A DNA stretch of 64,000 nucleotides from an uncultured Muribaculaceae bacterium (GTDB lineage: Bacteria; Bacteroidota; Bacteroidia; Bacteroidales; Muribaculaceae): NCBI GenBank assembly GCA_947629175.1, contig CANRCT010000001.1, positions 124,001 to 188,000 on the forward strand, given 5' to 3'. Below the pieces are notes generated by a model, which saw nothing but the letters and a program-made list of their open reading frames with translations, was not told where the DNA came from and ran no database searches. The first letter of the stretch is position 1. Every line of letters starts with the position of its first letter. Made by a program: the position numbers and the translations under genes. This document shows, piece after piece, positions 18,243 through 27,137 of this stretch.

Positions 18243-19193
18243 CTATTGATGGCGTCGGTTTCTGTCGATTTTAGGAAACATGCGCCTGACCGACGACAAC
18301 CGAAGGCTCATGCGGGGGGCGGCGACAACCGCTGTTACGGCAGTGATTATGGCGACAAGACCGATGATTTCGCGCGGGGTCAGGCGTTCGCCGAATACGC
18401 TCACGCCGATGATTACGGCCGTCACGGGTTCGAGAGCGCCCAATATAGCCGTAGGCGTCGATCCGATGTAGTGGATGGCGCCGGTGGTGCAGACAAACGA
18501 CAGGGCCGTGGGGAATACAGCCAGACACACCACGCATCCCCATAGCCACCAGCGGTCGGAAGGCGGCGTCTGTATCTCGCCCGACAGAAGCAGGCGCCCG
18601 GCGAACAGCGTCACTCCGAAGAGGAGCAGATAGAATGTCACCGTAAGTGTGGGCACATATTTCAGCGACGATCGGTTGACCGCGACAATATATATCGCAT
18701 AAGTGAGTGCTGAGGCGAGCGCAAGCAGTGTGCCCGGCAGACTCAGCGCTTCGCCGCCGCTGTTGCGGTAAAGCAACGCTATGCCTCCGAGAGCCAGCGC
18801 GATGCTTGCCGTCATGACGGGCGACAGGCGTTCTCTGAAAACTGCCGCCATGATGACTGCCACCATCACCGGATAGACAAACAGTATTGTCGAGGCTATG
18901 CCGGCATCCATATAGTTGTAGGAGAGGAAGAGCGACAGCGACGACAGGGCCATGAGCAGCCCGAGTATGAGAAGCGTGAGCAGCTGCCGGCGGTTCACCC
19001 TGAAACTCCGGCACCGCATGGCTGTCATCGCAGCCAGAAGCGGTATGGCCATGGCGTAGCGGAAGAAAAGCACGGAATCCGCCGTCATCCCCGCCGAGTA
19101 AAGCGGCAGGGCGAACAGCGGATTCATGCCGTAGGTGGCGGCTGCCACTATGCCGAGTGCGTAGCCTTTCAGTCGCGGACTCATCGGTGACAA
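18243..19193 (-). CDS. EamA/DMT-family membrane transporter
   Basis: A 316-residue inner-membrane protein with about ten hydrophobic segments arranged as two EamA repeats of five helices each. Examples are LGIVAAATYGMNPLFALPL at the start and AILGALEPVTAVIIGVSVF in the second half, the usual DMT signature near helix 9. Family members export amino acids, nucleotides or small metabolites, or take them up. The substrate here is unknown. It lies 13 nt after the Ddl-like gene and 24 nt before a glycosyltransferase, so a cell-envelope building block is an attractive but unproven cargo. Confidence 0.86.
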   Translation of the reverse strand: MSPMSPRLKGYALGIVAAATYGMNPLFALPLYSAGMTADSVLFFRYAMAIPLLAAMTAMRCRSFRVNRRQLLTLLILGLLMALSSLSLFLSYNYMDAGIASTILFVYPVMVAVIMAAVFRERLSPVMTASIALALGGIALLYRNSGGEALSLPGTLLALASALTYAIYIVAVNRSSLKYVPTLTVTFYLLLFGVTLFAGRLLLSGEIQTPPSDRWWLWGCVVCLAVFPTALSFVCTTGAIHYIGSTPTAILGALEPVTAVIIGVSVFGERLTPREIIGLVAIITAVTAVVAAPRMSLRLSSVRRMFPKIDRNRRHQ

Positions 19194-19206
19194 ACGCTTC
19201 CGCAGA

Positions 19207-20385
19207 TTATTTCACTCCTTTGGCGCCTTTCACTCCGCCACCCATGGCGAATATGTTGGCATCGTAAGTCGTGGTCTTGCGCTGGCGCTGACGGTCGCGT
19301 TTGAGAGCGAGGCGCACGAGGCGGTCCATCAGTTCGGCGAAGGGTATGCCGGATGCTTCCCAGAGATAGAATGAGAGAGAGCCGGGGATGGTGTTGATCT
19401 CGTTGACGTAGATCTCTCCGTTGTCCTCGTCCATGATTACGTCGACACGGCTCACTCCGTGGCAGGAGAGCACTCTGAACGTCTCGCCGGCGAGGAACCG
19501 TATGCGCTCGCTCGTCGCTTCGGGCAGATCGGCGGGGATGCGCTTGGCCGAAGCCTGCATGCCTTTGGCTCCTTTGGAGCCGCCCATATACTTGTCCTCA
19601 TACGAGAGGATCTCGCCGCTTTTTATCGGCTCCTCGCATACGGAGGTCTGATATTCGTCGCAGTCGCCGAGTACTGAGCAGTTGATCTCCTTTAGATTGT
19701 CGACCATATGCTCCACGATGATGCGCGACGAGTAGGTGACGGCGTCGTTGACGCACTGCACTAGGCGCTCCCTATCGGCGGCGCGGCCAATGCCGACGCT
19801 CGATCCAAGATTGGCAGGTTTCACGATCACAGGATAGCCGAGAGTCGACTCGATACGGTCCATGACCTCCTGACGCTTGTCGAACCACTCCTTGTCGGTG
19901 AACCATACATAGTCCACCACCGGCACTCCGCATGCCTGCAGGATCATCTTCATCGTGATCTTGTCCATGCCGTTGGCCGAGGCGAGCACGTCGCAGCCCG
20001 CAAACGGCAGTCCGATAAGGTCGAAAAGTCCCTGAATGGTACCGTCCTCGCCGTTGGCGCCGTGGAGCACCGGGATGGCCACGTCGAGATGGGCCACCGT
20101 ATCGGAGCCGAACATCTTGCGCCGGGCCATATAGAGATTGGAGTCGCCGTAGGTCGGGCGCAGATATACTTCAGTGCATTGCTGGAGGAGTTTCTTGGGA
20201 TCGCGGTAGTTCGACACCTCCATGAGCGCATCGCCTGTAAACCACCGTCCGTCCTTGGTGATATACACCGGGGTGACGTCGTAGATGCTGCGGTCAATGG
20301 CCGCCATGGCCTGCGAGGCCGAAATGACTGAAATCTCGTGTTCGGTGCTTCTTCCGCCGAAAAACACTCCTATATTGGTCTTCAT
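19207..20385 (-). CDS. ddl: D-alanine-D-alanine ligase family enzyme
   Basis: An ATP-grasp ligase of 392 residues that would join two D-amino acids for the peptidoglycan stem. It begins IGVFFGGRSTEHEISVISASQAM, the family's N-terminal motif. The long loop with YDVTPVYITKDGRWFTGDAL is reminiscent of the VanG/Ddl-B branch. ATP-grasp residues follow (PVIVKPANLGSSVGIGRA, later YVNEINTIPGSLSFYLWEASG). The C-terminus, after about residue 350, is a low-complexity basic and glycine-rich tail (KRDRQRQRK, then GGGVKGAKGVK). It is 30 nt downstream of a membrane-anchored MurF homologue. Whether it is the main Ddl or a second ligase with another product (D-Ala-D-Ser or D-Lac) cannot be told from the window. 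Confidence 0.87.
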   Translation of the reverse strand: MKTNIGVFFGGRSTEHEISVISASQAMAAIDRSIYDVTPVYITKDGRWFTGDALMEVSNYRDPKKLLQQCTEVYLRPTYGDSNLYMARRKMFGSDTVAHLDVAIPVLHGANGEDGTIQGLFDLIGLPFAGCDVLASANGMDKITMKMILQACGVPVVDYVWFTDKEWFDKRQEVMDRIESTLGYPVIVKPANLGSSVGIGRAADRERLVQCVNDAVTYSSRIIVEHMVDNLKEINCSVLGDCDEYQTSVCEEPIKSGEILSYEDKYMGGSKGAKGMQASAKRIPADLPEATSERIRFLAGETFRVLSCHGVSRVDVIMDEDNGEIYVNEINTIPGSLSFYLWEASGIPFAELMDRLVRLALKRDRQRQRKTTTYDANIFAMGGGVKGAKGVK

Positions 20386-20415
20386 TGTGGTTGATTATAT
20401 GTCGAAAAATCGGTT

Positions 20416-22014
20416 TTACTTGAATGTGTCGGGCAGGTCGTTTTCGTAAAGCACTGTGTCTCCTGCCTGCATTATCTGTCCGAGCCGGGCCTGTGCCTGA
20501 GCGAACGTGTCGGTGATTATTATGCTGCCCTCAGGCATTCCTGCTTCGGATGCTCCGCTGCTTATGGCGTCGCGGTTGTAGCGTCCGACTATAATGGCGA
20601 TGTCGGCTGAAGCGGCTATTTTCCGCCCGAATTCACGGTTGAGCTCCTCCTGACGGTCGCCGAGCTCTATCATGCCCGGAGTCACTATGATTCGGCGGCC
20701 GCCGGTCATGCCCGAAAGCACGTCGAGCGCCATGGCGGATCCGGTAGGGTTGGAGTTGAAAGCATCGTCGATGATGGTGATGCCGCCGGGAGTGCGCCGC
20801 ATGTTGAGACGGTGCTCTACCTGACTGATGTCGGCGACGGCGAATCGTATCTTTTCCTGTGGCACCCCGAGGCGCACTGCCATGGCTATGGCGGCGAGCA
20901 GATTGGAGATATTGCATTCGCCTACCAGACGGGTCTGCAGCTGCATGCTGAATCCGTCGGGGCCGTTGGCTGTAAATGTAGTGCCGTGCGGCGAGTATGT
21001 TATGTCCGTGGCAGTCCATTGAGCGCCGGAGGGATTGCTGACGGCGTAGCGGTCGCATGCCGTGTTGGTCACCTCGCGGTTGGCTGCATAAGGAAAATCA
21101 TTGTTGACGGCGGCATACCCGTCGGCCGGGAGCGAGTCGATAAGCTCGAACTTGGTGCGCTGCACGTTTTCGATCGATCCGAACGATTCGAGATGCTGCT
21201 CGCCGACGGCGGTCAGTATGCCGTAGGAGGGATGCACGAGGTCGCATATCTCCTTGATGTCACCCGGCTGTTTGGCTCCCATCTCTACGATAAACACCTC
21301 GTCGTAAGGCTTGAGATACTCGCGCACCGTCCGCACCACGCCCATGGTAGTGTTGTAGCTGCCGGGTGTCATGCAGGTGGCGAAGTGCTCGTCGAGTATG
21401 CGCTTGAGATAGTGCTTGGTGCTTGTCTTTCCGTAAGATCCGGTGATGCCCACCACTTTCAGGCCGCGGCATGTGGCGAGGATGCGGGCCGCGTCGTCGC
21501 GATACCGGCGGTTGATGCGGTCTTCGAGCGGCTGCAGCAGCCATACGGCCGCGATTATCACCATGTGGGACGCGCAGTAGAGCACCTGCAGCGCCACGGC
21601 CGCGGCGAATGCCGGTTCGAGCCATGAATGGCCGCCGCAGGCGATTGCGGCGACAGCCGCGACGGCCACAGATATCACGGCTGATGTGATGAAGATGCGT
21701 AGTGCGCGCGGAGTCATCACCAGCGGCTTCTTGTAGTGTCGGGTCGAGAGATACCAGATGTTGCCCAGCGCGAAAGCCCCGATCAGGGTCATTCCTACGC
21801 GATCGGTGCCGAACGCCACGAGTGCGGCCAGTGCCACGATCATGCCTGCCAGGCGGGGCCATGAGGTAGTGTCGGCCGATGTGCGCAGCCAGCGGCGGTA
21901 GCGCTCGATGCGGTATGAATTCTGTTGCATCATCATCAGGTCGCGGCGCAGTTCGGCGGCCAGACTCAGTGCGGCGCATGCCGTCACCAGCGAGAAAATT
22001 ATCGTAATCAGCAT
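20416..22014 (-). CDS. Membrane-anchored MurF-like Mur ligase
   Basis: A 532-residue Mur ligase preceded by a hydrophobic N-terminal region of about 165 residues with four likely membrane helices, which classical MurF lacks. The ligase part has the ATP loop GITGSYGKTSTK near 190-200, then VEMGAKQPGDI, EQHLESFGSIENVQRTKFE and a C-terminal domain with IDDAFNSNPTGSAMALD. These fit UDP-MurNAc-tripeptide:D-Ala-D-Ala ligase, which completes the peptidoglycan pentapeptide. The next gene encodes the dipeptide-forming ligase, consistent with channelling of the product. The membrane domain would hold the enzyme near lipid carriers. It could be the only MurF or a second copy beside a soluble one elsewhere. 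Confidence 0.85.
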   Translation of the reverse strand: MLITIIFSLVTACAALSLAAELRRDLMMMQQNSYRIERYRRWLRTSADTTSWPRLAGMIVALAALVAFGTDRVGMTLIGAFALGNIWYLSTRHYKKPLVMTPRALRIFITSAVISVAVAAVAAIACGGHSWLEPAFAAAVALQVLYCASHMVIIAAVWLLQPLEDRINRRYRDDAARILATCRGLKVVGITGSYGKTSTKHYLKRILDEHFATCMTPGSYNTTMGVVRTVREYLKPYDEVFIVEMGAKQPGDIKEICDLVHPSYGILTAVGEQHLESFGSIENVQRTKFELIDSLPADGYAAVNNDFPYAANREVTNTACDRYAVSNPSGAQWTATDITYSPHGTTFTANGPDGFSMQLQTRLVGECNISNLLAAIAMAVRLGVPQEKIRFAVADISQVEHRLNMRRTPGGITIIDDAFNSNPTGSAMALDVLSGMTGGRRIIVTPGMIELGDRQEELNREFGRKIAASADIAIIVGRYNRDAISSGASEAGMPEGSIIITDTFAQAQARLGQIMQAGDTVLYENDLPDTFK

Positions 22015-22027
22015 ATACTGTCGGTTG

Positions 22028-22789
22028 TCATGATTTCAGGAAGCTTGATAGCACGGCTGCAAACTGCCGAGGATTGTCGAGGAAGCTGTAGTGGCCGCAT
22101 CCGGGGAAAGACACCAAGGCGGCCTCGGGGATAAGCCGCTCCATGATGCGGGCATCTCGCATAGGGGTGGCGGTGTCGTTCTCTCCCCATATCAGCAGTG
22201 TCGGTGCTTTGACGGAGGGCATAGCCCTGCGCAGGTCATGGTTGACCACTTTAGAGAGCACCGCTCTCATTTTGGGTGATGCCGAAGCATAGTCGGCCGA
22301 TCCGTTGCGTCGGCGTCCCTCCTCGATCTTATGCGCGGCCGCCTCTTTGCCCATAGTTATCTCCATGATGCGCCGCGATAGTTTGAAAGCGTAGACCTTG
22401 GAGTAATAGCGCAGTCCACGGCGTGGCTTGACGCCGGCGGCATCAACAAGTATAAGCTTGTCGACCGGACGGCGGGATGCGAAAAGGATCGCTATCCTTC
22501 CGCCGAACGAGTGCCCTACGAGCACCGGACGGTCGAGACCGAGCTTTTCGGCCATTCGCTCCACGAGCGTGGTGTATTCCTCCACGTTCCATGCTTCTGG
22601 CGGCTCGGGCGTCTTGCCGAAACCAGGGAGATCAAGCGAATAGACCGTGTGGGTCTGGGATGCGGTGCGTGCTATTGACGCCACTGTAGAGCTGTTGCAT
22701 CCCCAGCCGTGCATCAGTATGAGCGGCCGGCCCTGGCCGCTCACTTCGTAATGCAGCTCCAGGCCATCGATTTCGCATATCTGTTCCAT
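22028..22789 (-). CDS. Alpha/beta-fold hydrolase
   Basis: A 253-residue hydrolase. I use the ATG at 22789 (MEQICEIDGLELHYEVSG) because the longer frame starting at 22822 has the promoter box TAACTTTG within its first codons. Visible features are the oxyanion strand LILMHGWG, the nucleophile elbow VGHSFGG with Ser94, LLIWGENDTATP with the acid Asp, and GCGHYSF with the catalytic His. There is no signal peptide, so it is cytoplasmic. It is the first gene of a run that continues 13 nt later with the MurF-like and Ddl-like genes, suggesting a role in peptidoglycan precursor metabolism such as an esterase or depsipeptidase step. That role is inference. The fold alone permits many substrates. Confidence 0.85.
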   Translation of the reverse strand: MEQICEIDGLELHYEVSGQGRPLILMHGWGCNSSTVASIARTASQTHTVYSLDLPGFGKTPEPPEAWNVEEYTTLVERMAEKLGLDRPVLVGHSFGGRIAILFASRRPVDKLILVDAAGVKPRRGLRYYSKVYAFKLSRRIMEITMGKEAAAHKIEEGRRRNGSADYASASPKMRAVLSKVVNHDLRRAMPSVKAPTLLIWGENDTATPMRDARIMERLIPEAALVSFPGCGHYSFLDNPRQFAAVLSSFLKS

Positions 22790-22809
22790 GTAGTTTCGCA
22801 ATTCTTCGG

Positions 22810-22817
22810 CAAAGTTA
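22810..22817 (-). promoter_or_regulatory. -7 promoter box for the hydrolase-MurF-Ddl-EamA-GT2 run
   Basis: The minus strand reads TAACTTTG, an exact TAnnTTTG match, about 20 nt before the ATG at 22789. I see no good TTTG at the expected distance upstream. Confidence 0.55.
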
Positions 22818-22923
22818 ATCAATTCTTTTCAATCTCTTCGGCTCTACCCCTCCAACATTAACAAAAACTTCATCGTAATCCGCAGCGCTCTCCCTTAATG
22901 GTATTTCAATTTAACGCGGAGGA

Positions 22924-22955
22924 TTTGGTGAAGTCGGGGCGCGGTTGTAAATTTG
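22924..22955 (+). promoter_or_regulatory. Consensus promoter of the GH25-PorU pair
   Basis: TTTG at 22924-22927, exactly 20 nt, then TAAATTTG at 22948-22955. This full match lies inside the longest open frame of the GH25 gene, so the coding region must start after it. The first in-frame ATG is only 8 nt past the box. Confidence 0.75.
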
Positions 22956-22963
22956 CATTGCAG

Positions 22964-23734
22964 ATGCACAGACTGATGACCATAATCTCGATAGTGGTAT
23001 TCGCGGCAATAGGGCTGCTGATATTCTATCTGGCGGTGACAGGGCGTGGGGAGACGTCGCTGCCGGTCGACACGTCGGCCTATGTAGTCAGGGGTGCCGA
23101 TATCTCGGCCCACAACGGTAATGTGGATTTCGACATTCTGCGTGAAAATGGTCTGGAATTCGTGTTCATAAAGGCCACTGAGGGCGCTGACTTCAAGGAC
23201 GCGGCTTTCGCCTCCAATCTCATTGCCGCACGGAAAGCGGGGCTGAAAGTCGGAGCGTATCATTTCTTCCGGTTTGACTCGCCGGGATATATGCAGGCTC
23301 TGAATCTGCTGCATTCGGTCAGAGGCCGACAGCTTGATCTGCCGCTGGTGATCGATGTGGAGGAGTGGACAAATCCGGTCAACCGCTCGACCGACCAGAC
23401 CGTAGGCAGGATCAAGGAGATGGCCGAGGAACTGCGATCCGAGGGCTATCGCGTGATGCTTTATACCAATAAAGACGGCTACAGCCGCTTCGTCGACGGG
23501 CGTCTTGACAATTATCCGCTTTGGATCTGTTCGTTCAAACCTCTCGACGATGATACTGACTGGACGATGTGGCAATATACCCACCGCGGGACGATAGAGG
23601 GGATTGACCGGCTGATAGACCTGAATGTATTCAGGGGCGACAGAGTGCGGTGGGACAGTCTTACGGCAATACGACGCACGGAGGCCGCCCCGGTGCGTCT
23701 GCAATATTCCGCTATGTCTGACGTTAAGCAATAA
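22964..23734 (+). CDS. GH25 muramidase (lysozyme), membrane-anchored
   Basis: Cleaves the MurNAc-GlcNAc bond of peptidoglycan. The 256-residue form starts at the ATG at 22964, with 22976 as an alternative, because a full promoter ends at 22955. An N-terminal hydrophobic helix (IISIVVFAAIGLLIFYLAV, about 7-25) is a membrane anchor or uncleaved signal. The GH25 barrel follows: GADISAHNGNVDF with the catalytic Asp at 46, KATEGADFKD, KVGAYHFFRF, LVIDVEEW with the catalytic acids, and WMWQYTHRG-type end strands (here TMWQYTHRG). Bacteroidota use such enzymes for wall remodelling or against competitors. It ends 13 nt before porU, so the two are likely one operon, perhaps opening the wall for the secretion machinery. 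Confidence 0.88.
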   Translation: MHRLMTIISIVVFAAIGLLIFYLAVTGRGETSLPVDTSAYVVRGADISAHNGNVDFDILRENGLEFVFIKATEGADFKDAAFASNLIAARKAGLKVGAYHFFRFDSPGYMQALNLLHSVRGRQLDLPLVIDVEEWTNPVNRSTDQTVGRIKEMAEELRSEGYRVMLYTNKDGYSRFVDGRLDNYPLWICSFKPLDDDTDWTMWQYTHRGTIEGIDRLIDLNVFRGDRVRWDSLTAIRRTEAAPVRLQYSAMSDVKQ

Positions 23735-23747
23735 AAGACTGACGATA

Positions 23748-26700
23748 GTGGTAAAAAAAATATTGCTGCTTTTTGTAATGATGATCGCGGTGATGTCGGC
23801 CGCACCTGTCGGATGCCATGCATTCGACCTGAATGTCTATGCCGACACATCGGCGCTTGCCTCGGGCAGATGGGTTAAAGTAAGCACTGAACCTGGGGGC
23901 GGAATCCATTTTGTCAGTTATCGCGACCTTCGCAAATGGGGATTCAGCAGTCCTGAACGTGTGAGCGTTGCCGGTTATGGCACTCTGACTGATTCGGATG
24001 TGCTTTCTCAAAACAACTATATCGACGATCTGCCTCAGATCGCAGCCCTGCATGCCGACGGAGGCATCTATTTCTATGCATCTCCGGCGGCACGGATTGC
24101 GAAAGGGAGCGACGGACGCCTGTCATCTGTAGCAAATCCTTACGTGATGCGTCCCTGCTATTTTCTGACCGACAGCCGGACGCCTGTGGCGCCGGAAGAG
24201 GAGGGGCTGGATGTGGCGTCGTCGCAGCCACAGACAGAGTTTACTGCTCTTGTGCGCCATGAAACTGACGCGATCAGTTACGGACAGTCGGGACGTGGAC
24301 TTGTCGGCGAGGATTTCCGGATCAATCCGTCGCGTATGTTCCGTATAGAGTTGCCGGGACATGTATCCGGCACTGAAGCCTGGGTGCGTGTGAGATTCGC
24401 GTCGCGCACGAGTGCGCAGTCGGCTTTAGTGCTCACTGAAAGAGGTGAGCGTCTTGATGCCGACGGGGCTTTGCCGGCGGCAAGCGGCAATAATTATGGC
24501 AGTCTCACCGATGTGGAGGCTTCCGTTACTCCCTCTGACGGCCGTATCGATCTCGGTATTACTTTCGTGGGGATGGGCACTATCTATTCGGCCAATCTTG
24601 ACTTCATTGAGGTCAACTACTTGCGAGAAATCCGGATCGGCAGCGAGCCTGTAGCGTTCATGGCCTCACGTCCGTCGGTGAGCATCGAGGGCGCGAAAGC
24701 CTCAACCCGGATCTGGGACGTGACCGACCCGAGGCGCCCGGTAGCTCTCACTGTCGCTTCTGCCGATGGCGCAACGGTATGGATCAGTCCTTTTATGGGC
24801 GAAAGAAGATATGTGGCCTGGAATGCCGGCGAGGGCATTCCCACGCCAGTTTTTGAGGGCCCGGTGTCGTCACAGAATCTTCACGATGGAAGTCAGCGGC
24901 CGGAAATGGTGATCATCGCGCCTCACGAGATGCTTGCGGCAGCCCGTCGAGTGGCAGCTCTGCATGAACTGACCGACAGCATGGCGACCCTCGTCGTCGA
25001 CCAGCAGCAGATATTCAATGAGTTCTCATCAGGCACCGTTCACCCGACGGCATTCCGGCATTTTCTTAAAATGCTGTACGATCGGGGAAAAGAATCCGGC
25101 CGTCCGTTGCGTTATGCCCTGATGATGGGGCGCGGATCGTTCGACAACAGGCGTCTGACCTCGTCGGTGGCGGCGTTGCGTCAGCCTTTGATGCCTATAT
25201 GGCAGAGTGCGGAGAGCATGAGCGAGCTCGGATCCTATACCACCGACGACTATCTCGCCCAACTGGAGGACAATGCCGGCCTGAGACCTGACTCCGATCC
25301 TTACAGTATCGCTGTGGGGCGCATCACGGCACGGTCGGCGGCAGAAGCATCGGCCTATGTCGACAAACTTGAACGATATATGCTGTCGACTCCCCACGGC
25401 GCATGGGCTTCAAGGGCTGCGATGCTCGCCGACGACGGCGACAACGCGAGCCATATGCGCCAGAGTGAGGAGCAGATCGGCGCGTTTATGTCTGCAAGCC
25501 CCGGGGACGCGATGCTCTATGAGCGAATATATCTCGATGCGTATCCGCTGACTGGCGGCGTCTGCCGTGAGGCCCGCAGCCGGCTTCACCGCATGATCGA
25601 CGACGGCATCCTGTGGTGGAATTATATAGGACACGCCAACAAGTATTATCTTACAGGACAGGGAGTGATGACGCTCAATGATATAACTTCGCTGCGCAAC
25701 CGCCGATGGCCGGTTTTTTTCGGAGCCACATGCTATTTCATGCAATGGGACGGTATAGATCAGTCGGGGGCCGAGAAGCTGCTGTTCAATTCCCGCGGAG
25801 GTGTCATAGCAGCCATTACGGCGACCCGGCCGGTGTTCATCTCCGAGAATGCAAAACTCAGCAAGGCCGTCGGACTGGAGGCGCTTACCCTTGACGACAA
25901 CGGAAAGCCCACACCTGTGGGCGAATCACTGAGGAGGGCGAAAAACCGTCTGGCATCGCCTGGCGGAGAGAGCAATTCCAACAAGTTGCGTTACGCATTG
26001 TTGGGCGACCCGGCAATGCGTCCCTCTTTTGCTCCCGGAAAGGTTGAGATCCTGGAAGTTGACGGGCGGAAAATCGACGCGACAGAGGATGACGATATCG
26101 TGATCATGGCCCGATCGCAGGTGAGTATCTCGGGAGAGGTGACCGACAGCCGCGGACGTCGTGACGAGGCGTTCAACGGCCATGTCAGTCTTACGCTTTA
26201 TGACGCCGAGAGGTCAGTCACTACTCTCGGCCGTGATATCGACGGGTCGGCGGGTCGGCGTTTCACTTACGAGGATCACGGTTCAAAGCTTTTTGAGGGT
26301 GCCGATACCGTGATAAACGGGCGGTGGAATATGACTGTAAGCATGCCTTCGGAGATAGCCGACAACTACCGTCGGGCAACGATAACCCTCACCGCCGCCG
26401 GAAACGGGAGCGGAGCGGCCGGATGCGAACGCCGGCTATATGTATACGGGACCGATGACTCCCAACCGACCGATACGGTCGCGCCGTTGATAGAAAGTAT
26501 ATATCTCAACCATCCTGATTTCACCGACGGAGGGCTGGTAGATCCTTCGCCTATGCTGATCGCGGAGATCAGCGACAATGTGGGCATAAATCTGTCGACA
26601 GCCGGAATAGGGCGGACGATGACGCTTCGCATCGACGGGCGCGAAGTGTTCAACGATGTGGCATCATATTATACTCCCGCGACAGGGAGACAGGCTGCCG

Positions 26701-27137
26701 GAACTATCAGTTACCCGCTGAGCGGACTTGCGGAGGGGCGCCACACTCTTGAGCTTCGAGTGTATGACACTTCAGGAAATGAAGCTGCGGCGACTCTGAC
26801 ATTTGTGGTAGACAGTCAGCTCGCTCCAGAGATATTCGACATCTATACGGATGTGAATCCGGCTACGACCCAGGCTAATTTTTATATAAGCCATAACAGG
26901 CCAGATGCGATGCTCGGCATAACGGTGAGTGTCTATTCGATGAGCGGCATGCTGGTATGGAGCACTACGGTCAACGACCGCTCCGACATGTTCACTTCCG
27001 CTCCCGTCACATGGAATCTCACTGACCGTTCGGGCCGCAGGGTGCCCCGTGGCATATATATCTATCGGGCTGAAATCGTTTCAGGAGCGTCGCGGGCGGT
27101 ATCGCCGGCGCGGCGCCTTGCCGTGACAGGTCACTGA
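23748..27137 (+). CDS. porU: Type IX secretion system sortase PorU
   Basis: A surface C25-family cysteine protease that removes the C-terminal sorting domain of type IX cargo and attaches the cargo to lipopolysaccharide. I start at the GTG at 23748, which gives VKKILLLFVMMIAVMSA as signal peptide, 13 nt after the GH25 stop. The open frame extends upstream only by overlapping that gene. The 1129 residues have the PorU N-terminal pattern (SGRWVKVST, then GIHFVSYRDLRKWG) and a caspase-like core with WWNYIGHANK (His629) and FFGATCYFMQWDG (Cys662). A C-terminal FlgD-like domain contains SGRRVPRGIYIYR. PorU itself lacks a removable sorting domain. The presence of porU implies a working type IX system elsewhere in the genome. 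It converges on cca with a 7-bp overlap. Confidence 0.92.
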   Translation: MVKKILLLFVMMIAVMSAAPVGCHAFDLNVYADTSALASGRWVKVSTEPGGGIHFVSYRDLRKWGFSSPERVSVAGYGTLTDSDVLSQNNYIDDLPQIAALHADGGIYFYASPAARIAKGSDGRLSSVANPYVMRPCYFLTDSRTPVAPEEEGLDVASSQPQTEFTALVRHETDAISYGQSGRGLVGEDFRINPSRMFRIELPGHVSGTEAWVRVRFASRTSAQSALVLTERGERLDADGALPAASGNNYGSLTDVEASVTPSDGRIDLGITFVGMGTIYSANLDFIEVNYLREIRIGSEPVAFMASRPSVSIEGAKASTRIWDVTDPRRPVALTVASADGATVWISPFMGERRYVAWNAGEGIPTPVFEGPVSSQNLHDGSQRPEMVIIAPHEMLAAARRVAALHELTDSMATLVVDQQQIFNEFSSGTVHPTAFRHFLKMLYDRGKESGRPLRYALMMGRGSFDNRRLTSSVAALRQPLMPIWQSAESMSELGSYTTDDYLAQLEDNAGLRPDSDPYSIAVGRITARSAAEASAYVDKLERYMLSTPHGAWASRAAMLADDGDNASHMRQSEEQIGAFMSASPGDAMLYERIYLDAYPLTGGVCREARSRLHRMIDDGILWWNYIGHANKYYLTGQGVMTLNDITSLRNRRWPVFFGATCYFMQWDGIDQSGAEKLLFNSRGGVIAAITATRPVFISENAKLSKAVGLEALTLDDNGKPTPVGESLRRAKNRLASPGGESNSNKLRYALLGDPAMRPSFAPGKVEILEVDGRKIDATEDDDIVIMARSQVSISGEVTDSRGRRDEAFNGHVSLTLYDAERSVTTLGRDIDGSAGRRFTYEDHGSKLFEGADTVINGRWNMTVSMPSEIADNYRRATITLTAAGNGSGAAGCERRLYVYGTDDSQPTDTVAPLIESIYLNHPDFTDGGLVDPSPMLIAEISDNVGINLSTAGIGRTMTLRIDGREVFNDVASYYTPATGRQAAGTISYPLSGLAEGRHTLELRVYDTSGNEAAATLTFVVDSQLAPEIFDIYTDVNPATTQANFYISHNRPDAMLGITVSVYSMSGMLVWSTTVNDRSDMFTSAPVTWNLTDRSGRRVPRGIYIYRAEIVSGASRAVSPARRLAVTGH

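Noticed and set aside
23625..23747. N-terminal extension of PorU
   Set aside because: It overlaps the GH25 gene. The signal peptide begins at the GTG at 23748.
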